Made by a program: the position numbers and the translations under genes. Shown piece by piece: positions 31,984 to 40,322 of a stretch of 64,000 nt of DNA. The notes under the pieces are model-generated. The model was not told the origin of the DNA. It did no database searches and worked only from the letters and a program-made list of their open reading frames with translations. Position 1 is the first letter of the stretch. Each line of letters opens with the position of its first letter. Origin of the DNA: Firmicutes bacterium HGW-Firmicutes-9 (GTDB taxonomy: Bacteria > Bacillota > Clostridia > Christensenellales > CAG-138); assembly GCA_002841395.1 (NCBI GenBank), contig PGZM01000007.1, forward strand, positions 108,688 to 172,687, given 5' to 3'.

Positions 31984-32577
31984 TTAATCATTGTCCAGCG
32001 ACCGGATGAGTGTCTGTGCGACGAGTCGACGCGTCTGACGCGCGTCCATTGCGAGCTTTTCAATATAGCGGTGCGCGGTGGCTTCGTCCATGCCGCGCCG
32101 CTCGATCAGCATCCACTTTGCTCGATTGACCAGACGGATCTCCTCCATCTTCTCCTCCAGCGTCGCCGTCCGCTGCTCGAGATCCGCGAGCTTGAATCGC
32201 GTCGCGCTCATCATCGCCGCGGCCTGCTTAAGCTGCTGTGCGGTGCAGGGTTTGCTGAGCGTCATCACGCCCGCATCCTCCACCTGCTCGTTCACCTGAT
32301 CAAAGGTATCTCCCGGCACCAACAGCGCCACACAGCAGTTGCGGCTGTTTGAAAGATCGAGCGCGAGCTGTGCGCCGGTCTCGTCCGGCAAAGGTGTGTT
32401 GATGAACACCAGCGAAAACGGGGTCTCCAGCAAGAGCCGCCTCGCCTCCGCCGCGGAACCGCGCGTGGTCACAGGCGCATAGCGCGAGGAAGAGAACACC
32501 TCCGCAAGTGTCTCGCGGGAGCGTTCCGATCCGGACACGACCAATACGCTATTCTGCTTTGCGCCGGTGTATGGCAA
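31984..32577 (-). CDS. ANTAR-domain antitermination regulator with atypical receiver
   Basis: 197-residue RNA-binding regulator. An N-terminal receiver-like domain (residues about 10-125) leads through a coiled coil (FKLADLEQRTATLEEKMEEI) into an ANTAR domain (about 140-195; NRAKWMLIERRGMDEATAHR). The usual phosphoryl Asp is replaced by Asn in SLVFINTPLPD, so control by phosphorylation is doubtful. ANTAR proteins bind paired hexaloop hairpins and prevent termination. The gene is 44 bp downstream of a glutamine synthetase whose leader, like that of the divergent type III enzyme, has such a hairpin, so both are probable targets. Confidence 0.92.
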   Translation of the reverse strand: MPYTGAKQNSVLVVSGSERSRETLAEVFSSSRYAPVTTRGSAAEARRLLLETPFSLVFINTPLPDETGAQLALDLSNSRNCCVALLVPGDTFDQVNEQVEDAGVMTLSKPCTAQQLKQAAAMMSATRFKLADLEQRTATLEEKMEEIRLVNRAKWMLIERRGMDEATAHRYIEKLAMDARQTRRLVAQTLIRSLDND

Positions 32578-32621
32578 AGGTAAGTCTCCTTTTTGGTGTC
32601 GCTATGCGGAAGGTTTGAGGA

Positions 32622-33851
32622 TCAATCCAAATCCAGCGTATACGCGTCGATGATGCCCGCAGGCAGCACGGAGCGCACAAACTCGCTCTCTCTGGCGATC
32701 TTTGCCGCCTCTGCGCGCGTGCGCGGCAGCTGGCGCAGCTTGCCCGTAATCAACGCATCCGCCGTGAATAGGTTCACATTGGTCGGCGGCGGCGCGACAA
32801 GGTTTCTGCGGATGCCGTCCGCGCCTGCCGCGAGAATCAGGGCAAACGCGAGATACGGGTTCCCCGCGGGATCGGGCGAACGCAGCTCCAGCCGCTCATA
32901 CTCGCCTTTTGCTGCGGGAATGCGAATCAGCTGCGAGCGATTCTCCGGCGACCACGTGACATAGCGCGGGGCTTTGTGCTCGCCAAGGCGCGCATAGCTC
33001 GCGTCCAAGGGATTTAAGAACACGGTGATCTCGCAGATATGCTCCATCAAGCCCGCCATGAAGGCATCTCGCGCGCCTTCGCTCAACGGCATTGCAAGCG
33101 ACAGGTTGATGTGCATGCCGTTTCCGCTCTCGTCCGCGATGGGTTTCGGCGTAAAGTCCGCCCAGAGGCCGTTTCGCATCGCGACCGTACGTACCACCGA
33201 CGGGAACGTGATCGCGTTGTCCGCGGCGCGCATCGCGTCGGCATAACGGAAATCGATCTCATTCTGGCCGGGGCCGTCTTCGTGATGCGAGCTCTCCGCG
33301 CGGATGCCCATCTCGATCAGCGTCAGGCAGATTTCGCGGCGGACGTTCTCGCCGCGATCCAGCGGCGCGATGTCCATATACTTTGCGTTGTCATACGGGA
33401 TCGTCGTCGCGTTTCCATCCGCATCCAGCCGGAAGAGATAAAACTCAAACTCCGTGCCGAAGTTGACGTTCACGCCTTCGTTTTGCGCGTCCGCAATCGT
33501 CTTTTTCAGAATATTGCGCGTATCGAGCGGGAAGAGCGAGCCGTCAGAACGACGGATATCCGCAAACAAGCGCACCACGCGCCCGTGGCTTGGCCGCCAG
33601 GGCAGCACGGTAAGCGTCTCGCTATCCGGGAAAAGCAAAAGATCCGAGTGCGCCTCGTCTCCAAAGCCGCGAATTGCGGAGGCATCGATTGAAATGCCGT
33701 CCGAAAACGCGCGTGGCAACTCCTCCGGCATAATTGAGACGTTTTTCGGCACGCCGAATACATCGCAAAACGCGAGACGGATGAACTTCACATCCTCTGC
33801 TGCGCAATAATCGGCAATCTCCTGTGCGGTGTACATCATTTCCGCGCACAT
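32622..33851 (-). CDS. glnA: Glutamine synthetase (type I-like)
   Basis: 409-residue enzyme making glutamine from glutamate and ammonia. Family landmarks are NFGTEFEFYLFRLD (metal Glu), ESSHHEDGPGQNEIDFRY, NGMHINLSLAM (metal His), the nucleotide-binding ENRSQLIRIPA and the RLELRSPDPAGNPYLAFALI segment. It is shorter than most GSI enzymes and I do not see the adenylylation Tyr motif near the C-terminus. ATG at 33851 is close to AGAGG; ATG four or five codons later has better spacing. Preceded by an attenuator-like leader and followed by the ANTAR gene. Confidence 0.93.
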   Translation of the reverse strand: MCAEMMYTAQEIADYCAAEDVKFIRLAFCDVFGVPKNVSIMPEELPRAFSDGISIDASAIRGFGDEAHSDLLLFPDSETLTVLPWRPSHGRVVRLFADIRRSDGSLFPLDTRNILKKTIADAQNEGVNVNFGTEFEFYLFRLDADGNATTIPYDNAKYMDIAPLDRGENVRREICLTLIEMGIRAESSHHEDGPGQNEIDFRYADAMRAADNAITFPSVVRTVAMRNGLWADFTPKPIADESGNGMHINLSLAMPLSEGARDAFMAGLMEHICEITVFLNPLDASYARLGEHKAPRYVTWSPENRSQLIRIPAAKGEYERLELRSPDPAGNPYLAFALILAAGADGIRRNLVAPPPTNVNLFTADALITGKLRQLPRTRAEAAKIARESEFVRSVLPAGIIDAYTLDLD

Positions 33852-33930
33852 CCTCTCTTATTAAATAGAACAAAGTCCGCCGCAAGGTGCGGCAGCGAAT
33901 CGGCAATCGTGTTCTTTCATGTGTTTTACC

Positions 33931-33944
33931 GGCAAATATTTGCC
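33931..33944. promoter_or_regulatory. Palindrome GGCAAATATTTGCC in the glnA leader
   Basis: A perfect 14 bp palindrome; half of it recurs as GGCAAATATT at 33972-33981. A secondary promoter-like pair (minus strand TTGCGT-16-CATAAT) lies just upstream of it, so it could be an operator for a DNA-binding regulator. Evidence is limited to symmetry and repetition. Confidence 0.4.
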
Positions 33945-34051
33945 TGTTTGTACCAGTTTAGCACAGATTTCGGCAAATATTATGCAGTATTCGCGTAATT
34001 ACGCAAGTTCATGCGTCGAATCCGCCGTTTTGACACACGCCGTTTTTTCGC

Positions 34052-34103
34052 AAAAGGCGCCCAAGCCCGGGCAGAAAATCCCCCGGTCCGAACGCCTTTG
34101 TTC
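34052..34103 (-). promoter_or_regulatory. ANTAR-type attenuator in the glnA leader
   Basis: On the minus strand GAAC-AAAGGC-GTTC (34090-34103) forms a hairpin with a six-base loop with A at position 1 and G at position 4, the known ANTAR-target features. The loop bases AAAGGCG can instead pair with CGCCTTT (34053-34059), making a larger hairpin followed by TTTTGCG. The two structures exclude each other. A second canonical hexaloop hairpin was not clearly found. Confidence 0.6.
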
Positions 34104-34108
34104 CTGCG

Positions 34109-34137
34109 AGTATACATAATATAGGATTTTGTGTCAA
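34109..34137 (-). promoter_or_regulatory. Promoter of glnA
   Basis: Minus strand TTGACA (34132-34137), 17 bp, TATACT (34109-34114). Near-consensus. The predicted start falls at the base of the hexaloop hairpin, giving a leader of about 250 bases. Confidence 0.85.
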
Positions 34138-34264
34138 GAATATCGTGAATGATATACAATTTCAAACTGCAAAAAAGGGCACAAAAAATATTTTCAGCAT
34201 CAATCCTGTCGATACAATCTCTCTTTTTGCGATTTTTCGCAGGAAATCTTGCAATATTTTTGGG

Positions 34265-34293
34265 TTGACAAGCCGTACCCTGCGCTGTATACT
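34265..34293 (+). promoter_or_regulatory. Promoter of glnN
   Basis: TTGACA (34265-34270), 17 bp, TATACT (34288-34293): the same two hexamers and spacing as the divergent glnA promoter 130 bp away. The leader to the start codon is about 190 bases. Confidence 0.87.
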
Positions 34294-34312
34294 ATCCGCA
34301 TATTATTTCAAA

Positions 34313-34357
34313 CGGCAAAGGCGCCGCGGAAATACCGCTGTGTCGTTGCCTCTTTTT
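34313..34357 (+). promoter_or_regulatory. ANTAR-type attenuator in the glnN leader
   Basis: CGGC-AAAGGC-GCCG (34313-34326) makes a hairpin with the same AAAGGC hexaloop as in the glnA leader. Its 5' arm and loop bases GGCAA (34314-34318) can instead pair with TTGCC (34346-34350), enclosing GCGG/CCGC, and are then followed by TCTTTTT, a terminator. Competing antiterminator and terminator forms fit the ANTAR mechanism. Confidence 0.65.
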
Positions 34358-34493
34358 ATAAGGTAACAGCACAAAATGAGCCGAAGTGGCGAGTAATAAA
34401 CGGTATTCCGGAGCGAGTTGCGTCATCGGCGGTTGAAAAGGATATGAAAAGACAATATAGGGTATAGGAAAGGGTATAGGAGGAGAAAAGACC

Positions 34494-36587
34494 ATGAGTA
34501 AGGTTTCGGAAGCTTTCGGCAGTAAGGTGTTTAATGATGCGGTCATGAAGGCGCGTTTGCCCAAAGACACGTATAAAGCCATGCAGACCGCGATTCGCGA
34601 GGGCAAGAGGCTCGACCTCTCCGTCGCTAATGTTGTTGCCAACGCCATGAAAGACTGGGCGATCGAAAAGGGCGCAACGCACTTTACCCACTGGTTCCAG
34701 CCGCTGACCGGCATCACGGCAGAGAAGCACGACAGCTTCATCTCGCCCACCCCCGGCGGCAGCATCATCATGGAGTTCTCCGGCAAAGAGCTCGTTCAGG
34801 GCGAACCGGACGCATCCAGCTTCCCCTCCGGCGGCCTCCGTGCTACATTCGAAGCGCGCGGCTACACCGCATGGGATCCGACCAGCTATGCATTTATTAA
34901 GGAAAAGGTGCTCTGCATCCCGACCGCGTTCTGCTCCTACGGCGGCGAAGCGCTGGATAAGAAAACCCCGTTGCTGCGCGCCATGCAGGCGATCGACCGT
35001 CAGGCGATGCGCATCCTGAAGCTCTTCGGTAATCCCGATGTCAAGCGTGTCACCACCACGGTTGGCAACGAGCAGGAATATTTCCTCGTGGACAAGGCGG
35101 ACTTTGACCGCCGTCCCGACCTTCTCTTCACGGGTCGCACGCTCTTCGGCGCACGCGCACCGAAAGGCCAGGAACTCGAAGATCATTACTTCGGTTCCAT
35201 CAAACCCCGCGTGCAGGCCTTCATGGAAGACCTCAACGACGAACTTTGGGACCTTGGCGTTCTCGCCAAGACCGAGCATAACGAAGTTGCGCCCGCGCAG
35301 CACGAGCTCGCCCCGATCTTCACGACGACGAATATCTCGGCCGATCACAACCAGCTGACCATGGAAATCATGCAGCGCGTTGCGAAAAAGCACGGCCTCG
35401 TGTGCCTCCTGCATGAAAAGCCCTTCGAAGGCGTCAACGGCAGCGGCAAACACAACAACTGGTCTATTTCGACGGACACCGGCGTGAACCTGTTGGAGCC
35501 AGGGGAAACGCCTTTTGAGAACGCGCAGTTCCTTCTCTTCCTCTGCGCGGTTGTCCAAGCGGTGGATGATTATCAGGACCTGCTTCGCATTTCGGTAGCG
35601 AGTGCAGGAAATGACCACCGTCTAGGGGCCAATGAGGCCCCGCCGGCAATCGTCTCCATCTTCCTTGGCGACGAACTCTCCTCGATTCTGGAGGCGATTG
35701 ACTCCGGCTCCGCTTACGGCGCACGCGAAAAGACCCAGATGAAGGTCGGCGTGCACGTAATCCCCCACTTCCCGAAAGACACCACGGACCGCAACCGCAC
35801 CTCGCCGTTTGCGTTCACGGGCAATAAATTCGAACTGCGCATGCTGGGTTCCAGCCAGTCGGTTTCGGACTGCAACATGGTGCTCAATACCGCAGTCGCC
35901 GAGTCCCTCCGCAAGTATGCGGACATTCTCGAAGGCGCGAGCGATTTCACCACAGCCGTACACGAGCTGATCCTGCAGGTTGTGCAGGCGCACAGACGCA
36001 TCATCTTCAACGGCAACGGCTATGACGATGCGTGGGTCAAGGAAGCCGAAAAGCGCGGCCTGCTCAATCTCAAGACTACGCCGGATTGCCTGCCCTACAT
36101 GGTTGCGCAGAAGAATATCGACCTGCTGACCTTACACAAGGTGCTCAGCGAAACCGAAATCCGCGCCCGCCTCGAGATCGCACTCGAGAGCTACAAGAAG
36201 ATCGTCTGCATCGAGGCGATGACGATGATCGACATGGCGCGCAAGGACATCCTCCCCGCCTCCGCCGCTTTCCAGAAAAAGCTTGCGGACACCATCGCAG
36301 TCAAGCGCAACTACGTTGCCGCCGCGGACTGCACCTACGAAACCGACACGCTGGTCACCGCAGCCGCGTTGACCAAGGCAGCATATGAAAGCACCAAGGC
36401 ACTGGAAGACGCACTCGCCGAAGCGAAAGCCGAGGAAGACGCGCACAAAGCCGCCGAACTCTGCAAAGAGAAGGTGCTGGAGCAGATGAGCGAACTGCGG
36501 GCGAGCGTGGACGCGATCGAAATCCTGACTGCGACGAAAGATTGGCCGTATCCCACTTACGGCGATATGCTCTTCAACGTCAGATAA
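34494..36587 (+). CDS. glnN: Glutamine synthetase type III
   Basis: 697-residue GSIII, the long form typical of Bacteroidetes, cyanobacteria and many Clostridia. Landmarks include [36 protein letters not shown], the metal-binding [24 protein letters not shown] and [13 protein letters not shown], and a C-terminal helical extension rich in Glu and Ala (about 580-690). AGGAGGAG precedes the ATG. The asparagine synthetase gene follows after 25 bp. A strong promoter with an ANTAR-like attenuator lies upstream, so nitrogen status probably sets its level. Confidence 0.96.
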   Translation: MSKVSEAFGSKVFNDAVMKARLPKDTYKAMQTAIREGKRLDLSVANVVANAMKDWAIEKGATHFTHWFQPLTGITAEKHDSFISPTPGGSIIMEFSGKELVQGEPDASSFPSGGLRATFEARGYTAWDPTSYAFIKEKVLCIPTAFCSYGGEALDKKTPLLRAMQAIDRQAMRILKLFGNPDVKRVTTTVGNEQEYFLVDKADFDRRPDLLFTGRTLFGARAPKGQELEDHYFGSIKPRVQAFMEDLNDELWDLGVLAKTEHNEVAPAQHELAPIFTTTNISADHNQLTMEIMQRVAKKHGLVCLLHEKPFEGVNGSGKHNNWSISTDTGVNLLEPGETPFENAQFLLFLCAVVQAVDDYQDLLRISVASAGNDHRLGANEAPPAIVSIFLGDELSSILEAIDSGSAYGAREKTQMKVGVHVIPHFPKDTTDRNRTSPFAFTGNKFELRMLGSSQSVSDCNMVLNTAVAESLRKYADILEGASDFTTAVHELILQVVQAHRRIIFNGNGYDDAWVKEAEKRGLLNLKTTPDCLPYMVAQKNIDLLTLHKVLSETEIRARLEIALESYKKIVCIEAMTMIDMARKDILPASAAFQKKLADTIAVKRNYVAAADCTYETDTLVTAAALTKAAYESTKALEDALAEAKAEEDAHKAAELCKEKVLEQMSELRASVDAIEILTATKDWPYPTYGDMLFNVR

Positions 36588-36612
36588 TTTAGAAACAGGA
36601 GAACGAAAGATC

Positions 36613-38190
36613 ATGTGTTCAATCATGGGATACCTCGGCAAGCGAATTCCGCTGGATTTGCTGGTCGACGGATTTTACAAGACCATCTCACGAGGACCTG
36701 ATCTGTCGCGAATGTTGAGTGTTGGGGATGGATACCTCATGTTCCATCGCCTGACGATCATGGGTCTGGAAAAGAGCGGCATGCAGCCATTTGAGCGGAA
36801 CGGGGATGCGGTTGTTTGCAACGGCGAACTCTACGGCTTTCGCAAAATGCGTGACGAATTATTCTCAGGATACGACTTCAAGAGCGGCTCGGATTGCGAG
36901 CTGCTCTTACCCTTATATCAACGTTACGGGACAGATATGTTCCAGATGCTCGACGCGGAGTACGCGCTGATCCTCTACGATCATAAGAGCGACTCTCTGA
37001 TCGCCGCGCGCGACCCCATCGGCATCCGCCCGCTATTCTATGGCTATGACGAGGACGGACAGATCATGTTCTCTTCGGAAGCGAAGAATATCGCGGGGCT
37101 CACGGACACCATCAACCCCTTCCCGCCGGGACACTACTGGAAAGACGGCGAGTTTGTTCAGTATACTAACCTCACGGACGTCGCGGAATATTCCGAGGAC
37201 GAGCTGGACGAGGTTTGCAACAACATCCGCGAAAAGCTCACGCTCGGCATCGTCAAGCGTCTCGACGCGGACGTACCGCTCGGCTTTTTGCTCAGCGGCG
37301 GCCTAGACAGCTCTCTTGTCTGCGCGGTTGCCAACAAGTATCTGCCGCATCCGATCCGCACCTTTGCCATCGGCATGGTCGGCGATGCGATCGACCTCAA
37401 GTACGCAAAGCAGGTCGCGGACTACCTTGGTTCCGAGCATACCGAGGTGTTCATGACGGCGCAGGAGGTCATTGCCTCCCTGCGCAGCATTGTGCGCATC
37501 CTCGAAACGTATGACATCACGACCATTCGTGCAAGCGTCGGCATGTATCTGATTTGCAAGTACATCCACGAAAACACGAACCTTCGCGTGCTGCTCACGG
37601 GCGAAATCAGCGACGAGCTCTTTGGCTATAAGTACACGGACTTTGCGCCGAACGAAGAGGAATTCCAGAAGGAAGCCAAGAAGCGCATCGACGAGATCTA
37701 TATGTACGATGTGCTCCGCGCGGACCGCTGCATCTCCTCCAACTCTCTGGAGGCGCGCGTTCCGTTTGGCGATCTGGACTTCGTCAAGTACGTCATGTCC
37801 ATCAACCCCGCCCTCAAGATGAACCGCTTCGGCAAGGGCAAGTATCTGCTCCGCCGTGCGTTTGAAGGCGACTATCTGCCGCACGACATTCTCTACCGTG
37901 AGAAAGCCGCGTTCTCGGATGCGGTCGGTCACTCCATGGTCGACCAGATCAAGGCGTATGCCGAGAAGCTCTATACGGACGAGGAGTTTGCAGAGCGCTG
38001 CAAGAAATACGAGTTTGCAACGCCGTTTACGAAGGAATCTCTGCTCTATCGCGAACTGTTTGAGGCGGAATATCCCGGGCAGGCGCATATGGTCAAGGAT
38101 TTCTGGATGCCGAACCGCACCTGGGAAGGCTGCAACGTCAACGACCCGTCGGCGCGCGTGCTCAAGAACTACGGCGCCAGCGCAGTATAA
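36613..38190 (+). CDS. asnB: Glutamine-hydrolysing asparagine synthetase
   Basis: 525-residue enzyme that forms asparagine from aspartate, ATP and glutamine nitrogen. The N-terminal class II amidotransferase domain begins at the nucleophile Cys2 (MCSIMGYLG) with CNGELYGFRKMRDEL; the synthetase domain has the PP-loop LLSGGLDSSLVCAVANKY at about 229-246, and TGEISDELFGYKY. It is 25 bp behind glnN and must share its transcript, so the glutamine it uses is made by the gene next door. Two terminators follow. Confidence 0.95.
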   Translation: MCSIMGYLGKRIPLDLLVDGFYKTISRGPDLSRMLSVGDGYLMFHRLTIMGLEKSGMQPFERNGDAVVCNGELYGFRKMRDELFSGYDFKSGSDCELLLPLYQRYGTDMFQMLDAEYALILYDHKSDSLIAARDPIGIRPLFYGYDEDGQIMFSSEAKNIAGLTDTINPFPPGHYWKDGEFVQYTNLTDVAEYSEDELDEVCNNIREKLTLGIVKRLDADVPLGFLLSGGLDSSLVCAVANKYLPHPIRTFAIGMVGDAIDLKYAKQVADYLGSEHTEVFMTAQEVIASLRSIVRILETYDITTIRASVGMYLICKYIHENTNLRVLLTGEISDELFGYKYTDFAPNEEEFQKEAKKRIDEIYMYDVLRADRCISSNSLEARVPFGDLDFVKYVMSINPALKMNRFGKGKYLLRRAFEGDYLPHDILYREKAAFSDAVGHSMVDQIKAYAEKLYTDEEFAERCKKYEFATPFTKESLLYRELFEAEYPGQAHMVKDFWMPNRTWEGCNVNDPSARVLKNYGASAV

Positions 38191-38245
38191 AGAATTGTCT
38201 CTAAACCCTCGAATGCCGTGGGAATTCGCTCCTTCCGCGGTATGC

Positions 38246-38276
38246 CCGCCTCCTGTTTTCAGGGGGCGGTTTTTTT
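38246..38276 (+). terminator. First of two tandem terminators after asnB
   Basis: CCGCCTCCTG pairs fully with CAGGGGGCGG around TTTT, followed by seven T. Another perfect hairpin TACTGCTTTT/AAAAGCAGTA lies at 38279-38302. Confidence 0.93.
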
Positions 38277-38336
38277 GATACTGCTTTTTTTAGAAAAGCA
38301 GTACCGTGCGTCATTGCTCCTTCCGCGATATGCCTC

Positions 38337-38365
38337 CGCCACCCGTTTTCGGGAGCGTTTTTTTT
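38337..38365 (+). terminator. Second tandem terminator after asnB
   Basis: CGC-CCCG pairs with CGGG-GCG around TTTT, followed by eight T. The preceding bases GCTCCTTCCGCGATATGCC nearly repeat the bases ahead of the first terminator (GCTCCTTCCGCGGTATGCC), so the pair arose by tandem duplication. Confidence 0.88.
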
Positions 38366-38462
38366 GATTTCTTTACATGCCCCGAGGTTAGCGAGCTTTC
38401 TATTAAAACAAATATATGTCGGGTTTGGGCGAAGCCTAAAAATAATATATCTTTCTCCCTAA

Positions 38463-38483
38463 TCCGTACGGTTCTCGTACGGA
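38463..38483. repeat. CCGTACGG-type palindrome, copy 1
   Basis: TCCGTACG pairs with CGTACGGA around GTTCT. It shares the CGTACGG core with the palindrome at 38597-38625. Both lie in the 430 bp leader of the nucleoside transporter operon. Confidence 0.6.
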
Positions 38484-38596
38484 CGATATGATATATTATT
38501 TGGAAATCAGTTTTCCGGTCGCAAAACGCAACTTGCTGCGGCAGAGAAAGCGAAAGAAAAAATTGCATATAAACGCCTGACAGCGGCGAAACAAAG

Positions 38597-38625
38597 ACGT
38601 TTCGTACGGTATCCGTACGGAACGT
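38597..38625. repeat. CCGTACGG-type palindrome, copy 2
   Basis: ACGTT-CGTACGG pairs with CCGTACG-AACGT around a TAT loop, with one mismatch, about 135 bp beyond copy 1. The pair could be operator sites or RNA hairpins controlling the ABC transporter genes. No riboswitch consensus, including the purine class, was recognised in the rest of 38366-38798. Confidence 0.6.
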
Positions 38626-38798
38626 TTGTTATATTGCTAGTAGATTCGATTATTCAATACCGATTGACTGGCAAATCGCAAAAAGTCAGCATCACGCAAC
38701 AATCTTTCACTTTTTTCAAACAGCAAATAAAAAAACGCATACGATATCTTTCGGCAAACGCTTTGCCATCCGCCGGAATCGGGAAGGGGACGTGGTCT

Positions 38799-40307
38799 AT
38801 GAGCGAGATTCTCCGTATGGAGCATATCAGCAAGCAGTTTGGGGACTTTTACGCCAACAAGGACATCAATTTTGATGTGCAGCAGGGCGAAGTTCACACA
38901 CTGCTTGGCGAAAACGGTGCAGGCAAAAGCACGTTGATGAACGTGTTGATCGGCCTGTATCAGCCGACGGAGGGCTCCATCTATCTCCGCGGTAAAAAAG
39001 TTGAAATCGACTCCCCTGCCGAAGCGGTTCGCCTCGGCATTGGCATGGTGCACCAGCACTTCATGCTCGTAGAAGCCATGACGGTGTTTCAAAACATCAT
39101 CCTCGGCGATAGACGTTATAAGGGCATCTTCATCGACCACGCCGCGCGTAGAAAAGAGATTCTGGAGCTGTCGTGGCGCTATGGTCTGAACATCGATCTT
39201 GAAGCAAAGATTACAGATATCTCCGTCGGCGCGCAGCAGCGCGTAGAGATTCTCAAGGCGCTCTACCGCGGCGCGGAGCTTCTCATCCTCGACGAGCCGA
39301 CCGCGGCGCTGACCGACATCGAGGTTGAAGGGCTCTACTCCGTCATCGACAAACTCAAAAGCGAAGGCAAGAGCATCGTCTTCATCAGCCACAAGATGCG
39401 CGAGGTGCTGCACGTCAGCGACCGTGTAACCATCCTCCGCGCGGGCAAGACCATCAAGACGCTGCTCGCGAGCGAGACGGACGGAAAAGAGCTCGCAAAC
39501 CTGATGATCGGGCGCGACCTTGTCGAATGCGAATATGAAAAGAAAGAGTCCGAGCAGGAGCCCGTCATCGAGCTGCGCAATGTGGACTATAACAAGACCA
39601 GCAAGCACAACGGCCTCAACGGCGTGTCGCTGATGGTGCGCAAGGGCGAAATTCTCGGCATCGCGGGCGTGGACGGAAACGGACAGAGCCAGCTGAGCCA
39701 GATCGTCACGGGCGTAACCATGGCGGAAGCGGGCGAGGTCGTGCTCAAGGGCTGCAAGGTAAACCACGTCACCGCTGCGGACTTCATTGAAAAGAACGTC
39801 AGTCACATTCCGGAAGATCGCAACCGCATGGGCCTCGTGGGCAACATGACGGTGGAAGAGAACCTGCTCTTAAAGAGCACGCAGGATTGCGCGTTCTGCG
39901 ACCTCAACGGCTGGCACCTGAAAAAGAAAGCCATGCGCACCTATTCGGAATCGATGCGCGTCAAATATGACATTCGCTGCCAGGGCATGGATCAGGAAAT
40001 CCGCTCCCTCTCCGGCGGCAACCAGCAAAAGGTCATCCTCGCGCGCGAACTGGAAGCCAAGCCGGATCTTCTGGTTGCGGTGCATCCCACACGCGGCCTC
40101 GACATCGGCGCTACGCGCTATGTCCGCGACAACATGATCGCGGCGAGAGACGCGGGCTGCGCGGTGCTCCTCATCAGCGCGGACTTCGACGAAGTGCTGC
40201 AGCTGTCCGACCGGATCATCGTCATGTTCGAAGGCAAGGTCATGGGCGAGTATTCCGGCAAGAATCCGCCGATTTCCACCATCAGCCTTGCGATGGCCGG
40301 CAAGTAA
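38799..40307 (+). CDS. BMP-type nucleoside ABC transporter, ATP-binding protein
   Basis: 502-residue double ABC ATPase of the RbsA/NupO type. The first half has Walker A GENGAGKST, signature ISVGAQQRVEILKAL and LILDEPTAAL; the second half has a degenerate Walker A (AGVDGNGQSQLSQIVTG), a good signature LSGGNQQKVILAREL and HPTRGLD. ATG at 38799 is preferred (GGAAGGGG 9 bp upstream); the frame extends 55 codons further into the leader without support. It heads an operon with two permeases and the binding lipoprotein, matching purine-nucleoside uptake systems. Confidence 0.93.
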   Translation: MSEILRMEHISKQFGDFYANKDINFDVQQGEVHTLLGENGAGKSTLMNVLIGLYQPTEGSIYLRGKKVEIDSPAEAVRLGIGMVHQHFMLVEAMTVFQNIILGDRRYKGIFIDHAARRKEILELSWRYGLNIDLEAKITDISVGAQQRVEILKALYRGAELLILDEPTAALTDIEVEGLYSVIDKLKSEGKSIVFISHKMREVLHVSDRVTILRAGKTIKTLLASETDGKELANLMIGRDLVECEYEKKESEQEPVIELRNVDYNKTSKHNGLNGVSLMVRKGEILGIAGVDGNGQSQLSQIVTGVTMAEAGEVVLKGCKVNHVTAADFIEKNVSHIPEDRNRMGLVGNMTVEENLLLKSTQDCAFCDLNGWHLKKKAMRTYSESMRVKYDIRCQGMDQEIRSLSGGNQQKVILARELEAKPDLLVAVHPTRGLDIGATRYVRDNMIAARDAGCAVLLISADFDEVLQLSDRIIVMFEGKVMGEYSGKNPPISTISLAMAGK

Positions 40308-40322
40308 GGGAGGGAGAACAAC

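Noticed and set aside
34356..35618. 420-codon antisense frame over glnN
   Set aside because: Shadow of the type III glutamine synthetase, without domain or start signals, and it crosses the glnN leader.
38366..38798. Purine riboswitch before the nucleoside transporter
   Set aside because: Expected from gene function, but the conserved loop and junction sequences of that class could not be found.
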